DNA of 64,000 bases from Takifugu bimaculatus (lineage: Eukaryota; Chordata; Actinopteri; Tetraodontiformes; Tetraodontidae), in assembly GCA_004026145.2 (NCBI GenBank), contig CP034979.1, positions 7,899,480 through 7,963,479 of the forward strand. Reading direction: 5' to 3'. Of this stretch, positions 10,314-23,095 are shown piece by piece (the first letter of the stretch is position 1; the number at the start of each line of letters is the position of its first letter). A program made the translations under genes and the position numbers. The notes under the pieces were generated by a model. It was not told where the DNA came from, did no database searches, and saw only the letters and a list, made by a program, of their open reading frames with translations.

Positions 10314-13300
10314 TGAGACAGAGCTGGACGCTGGTGTGTTACATCAGCAGCTAATGCTGCTCGGTGGTTGGACACATCAGCAGAGAATCAGATCAGCCCA
10401 GGACAGGACAGAGACAGAGAGACAAAGAGGAGACGAGGACGGGGGGAGACGAGGACAGACTGCTGTCCACTGGGACCACTTGCCCCCCCCATGAAGTGAA
10501 ACAGGCCTTTATTAATTAAGGAGAAAGCTGTGCCTGGTGAACAGGGTTCAGCAGGTGGTGGCGGTCACCTCTGTCAAAGTGGTACTGCTGGGAGATGATC
10601 TCCCCCCAGTGCTTGCCGCACTCTGCCGACAGCTTCTTGGGCTTGTCCAGGCGGCGGATGGCCAGAGCCTGGATGTGCTTCTGGAAGGCCTCCTCGCTCA
10701 TCTCCTCCACCGCCTTCTCCATGGTGCACAGGAAGGCCTCCACCCGGCTCTCCAGGTAGTGGGGAGCCTTCTCTGACTGGATGATGAAGCGCAGCCCCTG
10801 GACGCCGTTGGCCCGCCGAGGCCCGCTGAACACGATGTAGCCTGAGGGAGACCGGACCGGAGGTCACCGGAGGAGCCCCCGAAGACCTCGGGGTGCACGT
10901 GAGGGGCGTGCGCACTCACCCAGCTGCTCTTTGGTGCGGAGGGTGTTGAAGCAGGGCTCCGAGATGATCTGGCAGAAGAGCTCCAGCAGCATGTTCTCGT
11001 GGGTGGCCTGCAGGTCCGTCTGGTAGTAGATCTCGATGCCGCAGTTGTTGTGGACCTCGTTCCTCTGCTGGTAAACGTACCAGCCACCTGAGGAGGGCGT
11101 CCACGGGTTGGTTACCCCGCTCCTCTGTGAGCGTGTGTGTGTGAGTGTGTGTGTGTGAGGGACCCACCATCGGGGATCTGCACCTCTCTGTAGCGGATCA
11201 GCTGGCTGGGGAGGAGGGGCTTGGTATGAGCGTGCTCGATGAGTGTGTCCTCTACCATCTGCATCATGCCAAGAGCCGACTGGCGACCACACAATCACAA
11301 CAGGCGGGTCCAGACGTTAGCGGAGGGTCATGTGACTCGGCGCTTTAACCGACTCGTGTTCCTGACATCATCACTCCTCGATTACTCAATCACTCCGTTA
11401 AGCTCCAGTTCTCCCACACCGGGCCGGTCCCACAGCGGGCCGGTCCCACACCGAGCCGGTCCCCACACCGGGCCGGTCCCACAGCGGGCCGGTCCCCACA
11501 CCGGGCCGGTCCCCACACCGGGCCGGTCCCACACCGAGCCGGTCCCACAGCGGGCCGGTCCCACAGCGGGCCGGTCCCACAGCGGGCCGGTCCCACAGCG
11601 GGTTTCCCTCTGCAGCTTCTCTCTATCCTCTCTTATCACTCGTTTTTCTTATCAGGGCTCAACACAAATGATGCAAATGTGGCCTTGGCCAACACACTGT
11701 TGCACACACAGAAGAACCCAACGCATTCGCCCAAAGGTTGTAAAGATGACGTGAAATCCAGCTGGTAGCAACCAGAGTGACCCACCTCCTTGGTGATGTT
11801 GCCATGGAGAAGAGCTTCGATGTGTAACCGGGACAGCAGCTGAGGTATGAAGGCCTTGAGGCGCGGAAGAGTCACATCTGGAATACAGGTGACAGACAGC
11901 AGCGGTCAATCAGGAAGAAGTGACCCGCGACACAGGAAACACACGCGAGTGTGGGCCGGGCCTCAGACGGGAGGGGGGGGGGCAGCGAGGAGGACAAGCT
12001 GGTAACTGACTGGGCGTCAAAGGCGTTCCTGTCAACCCAGTCACCAAAGACAGGATTGGGATGAAATGAGCCTTACTGGGAGTCAGGAAAGACTTGAACT
12101 GGGCCCAAGCGTTTCAAACATGGAGGAGTGAAAGCATCGTCTCACCGTCCAGAGCTTCTCTGAGCTCGTCTTTGGTCCAAGCGACCTCTGTCATCAACAG
12201 ACGGAGGTAGTACATGGCGTGCTGGTGAGGCTGCTCGGCTCGGAAGTTATTTAAGGACCTCATGTACTGCAGGGGGGCGAGAGAAGAGGGCAGGGTGTTA
12301 AAAAGGGGCCCCGCCTCAACACTTCTGGCCCTCCCGCGTGGTCCCAGACACTCACCGCTTCCTTGATGATGTCAAAGCGCTTCTCGTCGATCTCAAAGGT
12401 GGCCATCTTCTCCACGATCTTCTTCAAGAGGATGTGCTGTTTGTCGTTGTAGCCTTTGACTGACAGCTGGAGACAGGGCAGAGGTTTGTTACAGGGCGTC
12501 TCCAGAGCTCGCGCTACTGTTCTAGAGGCTTGGAAGGAGCGGCGAGCGTCACTGATGGGGTGTAGCTGCAGGTCGCTGCTCTCTAATGCCCCCCCCCACC
12601 TGTGGACAATCATGGTTCAGCTAATATCTGCAGGGCTACAAACCCCTCCTACTCCTCCCTGTTGGCACATCTCTGGCGCCTGCTGACCAGCCGCCCTTCA
12701 CGCCGCCACGGGCGTCACGGCCGAGTCACCAGGCAGGTGAGAGGAGCCGATGAAGGTGCTGAGTGACAGTAACAGCCCCCCCCCCCCCCCCCCCCAGCAC
12801 TGCACACATGCTTCACTTAGAGGCTGTTTCACACACACACGTGCTTCAATGAGACTCAAAATGAGATGTTTTTAATTTTAGCCATCAGGTTAGCGTTAGC
12901 AGAGACAGCAGCAACGCCAGGTTAGTAGAAGACCTTCTCAAAGCCATGCCACCCCCACACCCCAGGACCTCAAAATCAGCCCTTTTCCTTGGCACAAGCC
13001 TGGCGTCCCTTCACACGGCTTACTTACGAGGACGGCATTCATCCCTGAGGCTACGCCGTACACCAGCCCGGCCAGGCGGGCTGCATATGTATACTCTTTT
13101 AAATCATCCTTCAGTAACCTGAGCAACAAGTAGGTCATGTTGCAGTGCAGGGGATCTGCATAAAGGTAGCGACTGATGGAGAAGGGAGGAGAGATAAAAA
13201 CAAGAGGCTGGTTGGAATTATGAGGGAACACAGCGGAGGAGAAGAATGCAACAAAGAGTATGTATATGCAGCCTCGTCACCAGCTTTTCTATCCCATAAT

Positions 13301-16300
13301 TGTTATTTAAGAGCCTCTGTCAGTGCCTCTTTCACCCCGTTTGTCACATGTGCACGTTCAAAGGAGACGTGACTGTAGCCTGCTGCAGTCTGCCGATTTA
13401 ATGGAAGGTGAATGAATGGAAAGAGAAGAAGAAAGAGGTTGTTCAGGGTGGGGAAACAGGCGGGATGAGGCTCCTCGCACAAACTAACGGAGCAGGCAGG
13501 ATGAAGACAGCACAGACAAATGAGTTCCATGTGACAGGTTCTGTCTCATCTTCCACGTTGGAAAAAGAGGATTAAAAATGACCCGTAGAAGCCCAGAGCG
13601 GGACAGGAAAGGTGGGCTGAATTAGGCCTGGGATGCAGCGGGAGAGGGGAACAGGGAGTGAATACTTACATGCATCCCATAGACGGTATTTTGGAGGTCA
13701 TAGTTCAAGCCAGCTAGCTCGGCTGCATATGCATACTCGTTGAGGGAGTCCTTGAGGAGCTCCAGGTATAAATATGCCATGTTACAATGCAACGGGTCCA
13801 CATACGCAAAGGGGCTGTAGAGAAAATGGCAGTGGTCAAATGAAGCAGACAAGAGGGTGGAGCAGTTCTCTACAGTCGGGATTACGGAGGCCGGCCCACG
13901 ATGAGCGAGTTTAAGCATCGCGTGAGGGTTCACACGCGTGTTCCGCTCATCCAAAATATTCTCAAGCCTTTTTCTGCCAGTGTTTAACGATGACTACCAA
14001 CAACGACCACTAGAGGTCCTGTGAGACCGCTCAGATTTATGAGGACGTCCCTCGATTAAGAGTCCAGAAGCTTTATTGTCCCTCACACAGTGACAGGTCA
14101 GAACCGACTCAGTCATGTCTCACTGGGTTGAATGTGTTTAACATCCTTGTGGCTCTGTCACCATCTGACGGACAATAAAGTTGTCACTGAGCGCATCGGT
14201 GCCCTAAGACACCGTCCATACATCAAACAACTGGTGTTGGTCTATCAGATCGGTGTGCTGATGGCTAAATATTACACTTTCAATGAAAAGAAATGCTTCT
14301 TTAAACTTAAGTTTAAGGACAAATCCTCCTTTCCTGATCAAAAATGAATTTACTGCTCATAACCATCTCCATGGAAACCGGTCGCCATCTTTAATTCGTG
14401 TCTCACTCACCTGAAGAACTCAAAGTTCAGACACGCTTTGGGCAGAAAGAACTTGTCGTCCTGCTTGAACCACACCTTGCTCATGGCAGTGTCCTAGAAG
14501 AAGCAAGCACCAGGTCACCTCAGCAGGGGTGCGGCTCTCATCCGCATCCATCCCTTATTTCGCTGACACATAAACCAATAATTAGAACCTCGTTTCCAGG
14601 GGAAAGCAGGAACACTTGCCTTGATCAGCGTGGGCACTGATGGAGACTCTTTCTCCAGAGGGTAGATCTCAAAGTTGGTCGGGATGAACTCATTCTTCAT
14701 GGGTAATTTGAACTTGCCATTGAGGTCCGCATCTGCCCATTTCTGAAATGAAGAGCAAAGCAATGTCTGTCAAGGTCCTCCCCTTATTCCCGCTTCTCTT
14801 AGACGCCAGAAAAGCACCTTGACCGTTGCATCAGAGATGGCCTCCTGCTTGTACTGCGTGCCGTACCACTCCTCCGTTTTATCGGTCTGCCCTTCAAATG
14901 ACTTTGACACCACTGCCACTCTAGAAACAAACGAGAAGGAAGCACTTTGATGCCATGTGTGTCCGAGTCTCCAGACTGGAAACTCTCCACAAGAGAGGAG
15001 CTAGCATTAGCCGTTAGCACTGCAGGTCAGACCTGCTTCACTTGGGCAATGAAAGCTGTTTTTCACATGAAGGAAGGACACATTACCTCTTATCATAGCT
15101 GCCAACTCTTTAAAGAGGCCACCTGAATTCCACTAATGTCACCTACATTACTGGCTTCATTAGTAGCAAAGCAAAACCCCCAAGTTTAAAAGGGCCGTTC
15201 AGTAAAGAGGAGACTGATGAGGGAATATTTTGGAACTAGTTTGCTCCAAAATGCTCCTTCCTGGAGTTTAGTGTTCCTGCAGCACTTGGGCCATGTATGG
15301 CCAACACGTGAGGATATGATCCAGACTTGGTGCTGAGGTTCTTGCACTAACCTGACATATTCTGGTCTCAGCTTATCCAGCACCATTTCGATCAGGTCCG
15401 GTCTGAAGTCTTCCAGGAGGTACTCTGCTGCCAGAACCTCCTTCAGAGGGTAGTACTGAAGCAGACACGCAGGACAGTCAACACCACACTCAAATGTAAC
15501 AAACCTGCTACAAAGACATTTGGAATTTTAGCACGTTTCTCTTGAACTTAGATAACAGAAGAAGTCACGTCGTTTGAGTTTTAACTTCTCGTGAATATTG
15601 CAATAATTTTAATTAACGCTGGACTGAAAACTCTAAATCTCATGATGTATTTAATTAAAGCTCCCTGTGCCATCTAAAGCCTCATTTCATCCCGTCCACA
15701 CACACACACACACACACACACACGCGTGCAGCTAAAGTGTGTCTCCCTGGACGTACATGCAGTAAACTAGCCACTTTGGAAGTGTAGCCCCGGGGTCGCT
15801 CCTTGTCCTTGAACCTGAAGGCCACTTTGTTTAAATCCTACAAAAAGGGAGACAAATTTCAGAGGGTGGGAGTCACGACAGTAGTCGTGTGGTCGTGTCA
15901 GCCAGGCGCAAATGTTGGGCTCGTTAGAACACGTTAATTACTTTGCACTCCTGAAACACCCACTCCTGGGGCCCCTCGGTGCGGAGCTTCTGGATATACT
16001 GAAACATGTGGAATATGATGTCCTCCACGTGCACTGCAGAAAAAAACCAGGTAAAGAACAGCAACCTTGGGCAGCAGATGGGAGCAGAGGGGGAATTTGC
16101 TTCGTTACTCACAGAGACCCTCCTCCGTCAGGTCCACGTTGATGATGAAGAACATGAACCCACGGGCTCCTTCCTTTTGCCCTCCGACGAGTGTGTTGAC
16201 CCAGCCTTGAAAACACACCCAGAGTGAGGCACCCAGGAGGCACTGAGGGGGGCTAGGAGGGGAAACAGCCATCCGTGTGGGTGGCTTTGACTAACCTTTA

Positions 16301-19300
16301 GATTTCAGCTCAGATAATAAACTTCCAGGTCCTTCGTGACCAATCAGGTGTCCCAGATAATGCCCTGGGTTAGACTTGTAATACTTCTGAAGGTCTGGGA
16401 TGGGGAAGGTCACATACAGGTTCCTGATGTCCTTAACAGGCACCACCTTGTAGAATTGCTGTGGTTGAGGCAATAAGGGTATTTTTACTGCTCAATACTC
16501 AGAACTAGTGATAACGTGCAGTCAGAGTCACTGGAAGAGTTAAAACGATCACGTTCACAGCCAAGGCCTCATTCAAAACTGACTCTGAGTTGTTCCTCTT
16601 GGAAAGGATGCTCAGGGAATTCTGGGATGGGCACGTTCTTGTTCTCCACCTCTCCAAACAGTTGAACCACCATGGATGTTAGCTCATCCAAGGACTCTGT
16701 GGATTAACCAGCAGTCGGGGGTTTTAGTCAAATGACATATTTGAAGATGCTGAAAACAGCACAGAGGAAGCCAGACACCGACTCTCACCTCGTCCTAACA
16801 CACACAGTCCCATCAGGTTGGAGGAATAATAGGCGGAATGGAACTGAAGGAGCTCCTGACGGACATCGACGCCCTCGTTCGACGGCCGGGTCTCGAGGGT
16901 CAGTTTATTGCCTTAAAGATGGAGTCACATTCGCATCGTTTCACACATTAGACGATGGATTCACATGGAGAGACACAGGAAAGCAAAGAAAGCCTAAATC
17001 CTGGGGAGATTATGACGGTGGCGGAAGGGCGCGACCTTCAGGCCCGTTGAGCCTTTTCTATTTTAAACTGAGCAGTTACACAATTCAAGACTGCCATCAG
17101 GTGGCTGCTGGGAGCTCAGAGCGCTTCCAAACCCACGTCCCAGTCAGGTCCTTCTCTCTGGGATATAGGAGGAGGACACATTACTCTTGAAATACTAACA
17201 ACATTGGTGTTCAGGCACAAAACGGTGTGAAACACGAGAAAAATACAGGAGAAAATGTGGAGCTGGAATATTTACATCCAGATCCGAATCACAAAAGCAA
17301 AGCAAAGCCTCCGACGTCCAACTGCACAAGCAGAAGAACCTATAAGAAAGTCTATATTCAAACCATAAACAAAGTCAAAGGCTGCTCATGCAAATGGACT
17401 CGGCTGCATTTGTTTAACCATCAGCATCACGTCGAAGGAGGAGACGCTGACGTCTGCACCCACCGGACCATGTTTACACCCAGGAGTCAGCGCCCAGTCC
17501 CCGGGGGCAGGAGCTGCTCCCGGGGAGACCTGGGGATCGGGTGCCTTGCTTAAACTGGCACCCCTCCGCCGCCCAACATGCAGTACGTAGGGGGCATGTA
17601 AGGATGTACAATAGGGGTTTTCCTACCAGTCCCAAATTTACTGAAGGGGTGTTTAGGGTTGCCAGTGGCCTTCTCCAGCTGAAAGAGCCTCCAGGCATCG
17701 TTCATCAGGTTCTTTTCATGCTCAGAGTCCACAGCGTTCACCTCCCGGTCTTTACAGCTCTCGTCGAACAGTGGGCACAGGAAGAACTGAGCGAACCTGC
17801 AGACATTCAACAAGGACAATCAGCATTCGTGTATGGAATCACTCATTTGGAATTTCAAATCCCTTCTTTATACAGTGCTTCTTAAAGAGCTGCTGCGTGT
17901 CGCCTCCTCTCCTCGGGAATAAAAGGGTAGTTAAAGAGCATCTGGAGATCCGCCACCTGATGTGACCTGGAAGGGGAGCTCTCCTCTATTCTGGGGGCCA
18001 ATCCTGCAAAAGTTGCAGGTAAATGGTAATTTCAGGTTTGAAGCTACGTCTGAATCCCCAACTCAAGGCTTCCAACGAACAGCTGGGAGCTGTGAAAGGA
18101 GGCGGTTGTGTGAGGCCGCTTAAACCCACGGGAGCAAACACAGACCCATTTGAATCCTTGAAAACGGGACGACAGCCGACATGCAAATGAAGAACCGACA
18201 AGGTCGATGTTGCTGTAGGAAATAAAAGCTCTCGCTTCAAAGGGCAGATTCAGATGATAGCAAAAGCCTGTTTGAAATGTAAACACGGCAGCAACGAGCC
18301 ACACGCGCGATCCTTCCTAATTTACACCTTCCTAATTTACGGATGCTTCGTCATCAATATTTAAACTGTCCTTTCCTCCCCTCTAGTGTCCAGATGGCCT
18401 TCAAACCACCAGCACAGAGGAGCAATTAGCCTACAGCACAGCCACAGCCTTTCATTCATTTAGCAGCAGGTACGTTTATCCCATTAGGACCTTCCTGTCA
18501 TCTCCAGTGGACCACAGCCGACACATGAATGCCCCCCCACACAGGGCCTGGATGTCAGTGTCACCCTGCATGTGGTCGGGGGGGGGGGGATCTATACTGG
18601 CTGGTGCTGGAGGCAATGAAGACGGGTCTGTGTAACCTAAACCGGAGCGACAACAATGATGCAGCTCACTCTCATTAACACAGGACAGGCTGAGCGGAAC
18701 ACCTTATTCTGTCAACACACACTTGGCCCAGAAGGACTCTTTGGTTGCTTATTAATATATTAACACATCCAACAATAACCTGCAATGCCAGAAGAAGGTG
18801 AAGCCTACATTTTTAAAAAGCTGGAAACAACAAAGTAATAAGATGCAACAAACGACACGAGACAAATGACTCCAAACCAATTACCTATCAAGGGCTCCTT
18901 GCAAGTGCTCATGGGAAACGTCAAAGTAATAGTTTGTGTGCTCTCCGCTGGTGAAGGCGTTGGAACTGCCGGCGTGCTCGCTCAGAAACTGGCTGTATTC
19001 GTTCTCTTTGGGGTACTTCTTGGTTCCCAGGAACAGCATGTGTTCACAGAAGTGCGCCAGGCCAGAGATGTTCACTGGGTCCGATAAGGAACCTGAGAGA
19101 ACAGAAAGCGTGAGGTGGGAAGGCTGCGGCACGACTAGCACGACATCCTGACAGAGTGGAGAAAAGGTGCCTGTGAAGTCAGGGTGAGGAACCAGAGGTG
19201 TGCAGCTTCCTTTACACATCTGCTGACATCATGCTAACGGATCTGTTAGCTCAACACAGCCAAAGACCACTGAACACTGACAAAACTAGTGCGGTGTTTT

Positions 19301-21095
19301 GGCTCCTGTCAGGGATTTGGCTGTGAAATATTAACAGTTCCTCTCATTTATTAATCCTCCTCCTCCTTAATTATTGATACGAGCTAAATGTATCAGGTTG
19401 CCAGCCAACGTGCCATTAACCCGCTGACCTACACCCAGTCATAATTTAGTCATAAATTTCACAACAAATGTGACCCAAGAGTCATAAAAGTCCTATTTAG
19501 AGTCACAGGCTGGAAAACAAAAACCTGTATTTCCTGCGTGTCTGAGTGAAAAAGTGAGGTGATAGTGATGAGAGGCGGTCACCTATTTGGACGTCCAGAG
19601 CCGCTGAGGATTTGTCTGTGGTGGGGTCGCTGATGAGCATCACTTTCAGGCCGTTGGTGAACTCCAGCCCTTTGTAAACGCGTTTGTCCTCAGGAGAGCG
19701 AATGATGTCGTCCACCACCATCTTTACGGCTGGGTCACTCATTTTGACAGGCAAGGATGACACCAGCCTGCAGCCGAGGGAAAGCAGCTTCTGTTTAGTC
19801 AGGACTCTGTCCAGTGAGGGCTCCGCTTTTACAACTGTGGGACAATCTGGGATGTCTGGTGGACAGCACCGCGCGAGAAGCTTCCGCTGCGATACGTCGC
19901 TTTCATTTACCTCTTTCAGATTGCAACAGTAAAGCTGTCAGAAATGTGTTTTAGACAGTCCAATGTTTTTGCTCTTGTGCTGGGACCATGCCTGCTGTTA
20001 CAGCAATATTAGGGGACACACTAAAGGGAAAACAGACATAAGACAGTCCTAAATTAGTATGCTGTAGATATATATATATATATATACACATTACACTGTA
20101 TGGTTGGCTCTCACTTCCTCCCAGTGGACATTATTGCACTCGTTTAGCCCCATTTTAGTGTGAATCTTTGTTTCACCAAGGTTAAAAGTGACTTAAAATG
20201 AATGTATGCGTTCTGTGCATCAGCCACGTAAAGGCAATTGAGCTGTTTTAAATCGATGTTGAAATTAAACAGATTATTACTTCTAGGCTCAGACATTGAC
20301 TAATTAGAAGGCACCTGGCCACGATAAGCGCACTTTTCCAGCTCGTATCTTTATGTAGGTCACCCCATGACCGGCTATAAAAATACTAACACGTCTTTTT
20401 GAAAGTGTGACAGAGTTTGTGACAGTCATAAAGAACAATTGGAACTATACAGCTGAGTTTATTAGGTTGGGGAGAGGAATATAGGTGTGTGTGTGTATAT
20501 ACATATACGCTATACATTACAACGTAGGGTTAACTGCTGACGAAATCAAACACGATGAATTGAGACTCTTGAAATCAAAGATCACCATCATCATTGGGTG
20601 TTTAAAAGAGAAAAGTAGAATTAAAACAACAGTGTGGATACAAAATTACTTTGAAATTCCTCCTGATTCTATTCAGCCTAGCATTAGCTCCCCACATTAG
20701 CAACTCACGCGCCGCTAAACGCGCACAGCCGTGTTTTTCTCCATTGTTCGTATTATCCCGTACTCGACTTTAATTTCTCGTCGCTTGATTTCTCATCAAG
20801 CGCTTTAGAGTCTATCATCTACACCAAAACTGGCCACATTAATGGCTTTAGCCGCCACCATGAGCAGCAGTCAAGCTAACCAGGTCTGAGCTCGGGTCAA
20901 CAAAACGCCGGCTCGCTTGAATACAGCTAGCATGCATTCTGATTCAATTACGTAACAGCACACATGTACAGAACTCAGAACTCTATTATATTTGCGTGAC
21001 AAAACCTACCTAAAATACTGTTTAAACCAAGGACCGTTGGCAGTTGTCGGGAGATATCTGGTGTACCGGGCCGTTCGAGTGATGCAGCTACACAT
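9391..21095 (-). CDS. ide: Insulin-degrading enzyme (insulysin, M16 metalloprotease), complete
   Basis: IDE is a zinc metalloprotease of cytosol, peroxisomes and mitochondria that degrades insulin, amyloid-beta and other small peptides. Twenty-five exons join without a phase conflict into 1015 aa (human 1019): 21010-21095, 19583-19767, 18885-19092, 17627-17796, 16789-16911, 16584-16696, 16296-16458, 16113-16205, 15942-16033, 15757-15837, 15352-15455, 14818-14920, 14620-14742, 14411-14493, 13670-13814, 12356-12466, 12146-12266, 11786-11877, 11168-11279, 10920-11087, 10569-10841, 10111-10172, 9739-9811, 9576-9643 and 9391-9486. The inverted zinc motif HFCEH is in exon 3 and the downstream zinc-ligand glutamate (SEHEKN) in exon 4. 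The substrate-binding Tyr/Arg half lies in exons 20-21. The protein ends NFMAAKL. Exon 1 is inferred: it fits the phase of exon 2 and gives a basic leader; a start at MSDPAVK in exon 2 is the alternative. Exon 13 uses a GC donor. An alternative exon 15 lies at 13028-13172. Confidence 0.96.
9651..9710. repeat. (CA)n microsatellites in ide intron 23
   Basis: Two CA runs (9651-9669 and 9681-9710) separated by a short unique stretch, between ide exons 24 and 23. Confidence 0.9.
10063..10092. repeat. Poly-G tract in ide intron
   Basis: An almost uninterrupted G run of about 28 bases on the plus strand (poly-C on the coding strand), close to the exon ending at 10111. Confidence 0.85.
10281..10311. 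repeat. (TG)n microsatellite with adjacent 12-bp repeats
   Basis: About 15 TG units, immediately preceded at 10240-10280 by four near-identical copies of a 12-bp unit of the form (C/G)(T/A)(C/T)TGGACACC. Confidence 0.85.
11415..11602. repeat. GC-rich minisatellite in ide intron 18
   Basis: About ten tandem copies of a 17-18-bp unit, GGGCCGGTCCCACAGC, with variants (ACACC, ACCG A). It lies between ide exons 19 (11168-11279) and 18 (11786-11877). Each copy carries GGCCGG, which is CpG-bearing. All six frames are open because of the repeat and no protein is implied. Confidence 0.9.
12775..12796. repeat. Poly-C tract in ide intron 15/16 region
   Basis: About 20 consecutive C on the plus strand, between alternative exon 15b and exon 16. 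Confidence 0.8.
13028..13172 (-). CDS. ide: Alternative exon 15b of ide
   Basis: This is a second version of the exon at 13670-13814. Both are exactly 145 nt, have the same phases (entering after AG, leaving in phase 0) and encode homologous peptides containing YADPLHCNMTYL or YVDPLHCNMAYL. This one reads RLLKDDLKEYTYAARLAGL where exon 15a reads ELLKDSLNEYAYAAELAGL. It is flanked by an AG acceptor (CATCAG) and a GTAAGT donor. Human IDE has the same pair, known as 15a and 15b, used as mutually exclusive exons. Including both would shift the frame, so exclusive use is required. Confidence 0.9.
15697..15723. repeat. (CA)n microsatellite in ide intron 10
   Basis: About 13 CA units between ide exons 11 and 10. 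Confidence 0.85.
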
Positions 21096-21131
21096 ACTTT
21101 GTACCCGTGACAAACAAACCTCGGCTTTAAC

Positions 21132-21143
21132 GCCGCCATGTTG
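21132..21143 (-). promoter_or_regulatory. YY1-type site in the ide 5' leader
   Basis: On the minus strand the site reads CAACATGGCGGC, the full YY1 consensus. It lies 37-48 bp upstream of the inferred ide start codon. YY1 sites in this orientation are typical just downstream of transcription starts of housekeeping genes. The ATG inside the motif opens a different frame that would not join exon 2 correctly. Confidence 0.55.
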
Positions 21144-22971
21144 GAACAGGCAAAGGGAGTCGATCCCAGAACGGAGCGTGATTAAATTTAACGATTCAAG
21201 CATATATGCCTGTAGTCGGATTAATAGACATGATTCAGAAAATCGTCTTTACGTATATAGAATTAAAAAAACTATTTAAACTGGGGGATTTTTGTTGTTA
21301 TTTCTGAATAATCTGACCAAACTGACTCTGCTATCAACTAGCATGTCTTATGTATATAGTTCACAATACGCTCAGCGCACCGCCTAAATATTGGTCCGTT
21401 TATGATCCTTTACTAATGTTGAAATTCTTATTTTGGTCTAATTTTTTTGTGATGTCCGGATTGTTCCTCTTTAATTTCCAATAGCTTGGGGTTTTATTTA
21501 TTTATTTTACCTTTTTTCTTTTTTTTTTTACTTTTCCTAAAATGCTGCCGTTAGAATATTTGTCGTTGGGGTTTATATATTGCAAATCAGTTGGAATACT
21601 GATTGAAATAAAATCTGTATGTTTTGGTGTAAAAATAGATAGAAAGTAATTGAAAAGCCGGCCAAAGTACGCATTTTATATATTTTCTTATGTTTTTTAA
21701 AAAAAATATATATATTACGTTTGTGTCGCATATAATTGACGTCACCAAACTTTGAGACCCCGCCCCCGCTGAGGTGTGACGTACATAGGAACCGGCGTTG
21801 GAAAAACTGCTGTCCTGTCCTGCTGCCGCTAGATAGCGCCAGATGCGGGTATTCGGTGACACAACTTTTAACTTTTAACAATTTTTAGCCAATGTGAAAA
21901 TATTGAATCTGTAGAAACGAAATAAAGAATCTCCTGGCTGCATTTTGTATTTGACATGGTTTTTTTTTCTCAGTACTGACGATGATGAATCTATTTGGTC
22001 ACTTATCATGATACAACTATCAGTCCACAATCATTACCCTAATGTTAGCAAAAAGCTATGTAATGCTAAAACTTTATGCCTGTCCTACATGCTGAATTAA
22101 GCTTCCCAGCATGACGAGAGCAAAACAAGAAATGCATGCAAAAGGAAAACAAAGTTAGCAGTAATTATATAAAGGAGCAAAAAAAGAATAACAAAAAAAA
22201 ATCCATATTTACAAGGTCAAATTATGAACACAAAAACATCACAGAGTGCTTTAAAGTTAAGGTAGAATGAATTAAAATGACATCAAATTATGAGTTTTGG
22301 TAAAAGACTTTTATGGTTTTATAACCCGTTTGAGGCACCAATCGAACTTTGATCAGAAGAACAAAGGTGGCGACCAGAAGAATGAAGGGTTAAAAGGTCA
22401 GAAATCTATATATGGCCTCTTTTTTTTAACAGTCAAAATTAAAACTTAAATCTAAAAAGAGTTATTTTGACCCTGAGGTGTGTGATGACCCTGAGGTGAG
22501 GGACCGCCGCTGAATGATTGGGGCTCTTATCATGGGGCAAAGCTCAGCGTCTCCGTGACCTTTGGCTTTAACTGCAGGTCAGAGCCTGTTTAGAGAGAAA
22601 GGTCATGACCTTAGCCAGGCTGGGGCCCACTTTCAGGAGCAGAGACGTGGAGACGAACTGCAGAGGACACGAGGACGCTTTGGTCTTTCTGGCAGACTTG
22701 AAAAGGTGGATCAGGTGTGAGATGTAATTATGGGATGGTCGTTATCAATGGAGTCGATGTTAGCCCTTAGATCAAAGCAAGAAAGAACATTTCAGTATTT
22801 CGTAAACATTTAAGACATTTGCAGCATATAAATGCCAATAATAGCTGAATTTAAGGTGACACTTAAGGTGAGACGGTATTGTTTACTGTCTCAAAAAGAT
22901 TTATTTGGATTGTTCTGTTGAAACAAAGTTGATCTTGTCTGAACATGAGGGTCCGATGTGTGCCCTTTGAG

Positions 22972-23016
<45 letters not shown>

Positions 23017-23095
23017 CCTCCTCTCTTCAATCATTACCTCTGCCTTGAGTGGAGGCCTGTGGAGCAGCTCAGATCACCACAGATCCATCAGCACA
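21144..23095. other. ide / kmo head-to-head intergenic region
   Basis: About 2 kb between the ide 5' end (minus) and the kmo start (plus). It is AT-rich, contains a TG microsatellite at 22973-23014 near kmo, and shows no conserved exon. It also marks the junction between sequence orthologous to human 10q23 and human 1q43. Confidence 0.5.
22973..23014. repeat. (TG)n microsatellite upstream of kmo
   Basis: About 20 TG units ending 81 bp before the kmo start codon. Confidence 0.9.

Noticed and set aside
11382..11640. Regularly spaced repeats resembling a CRISPR array
   Set aside because: The units are contiguous without unique spacers and lie in a vertebrate intron; it is a minisatellite.
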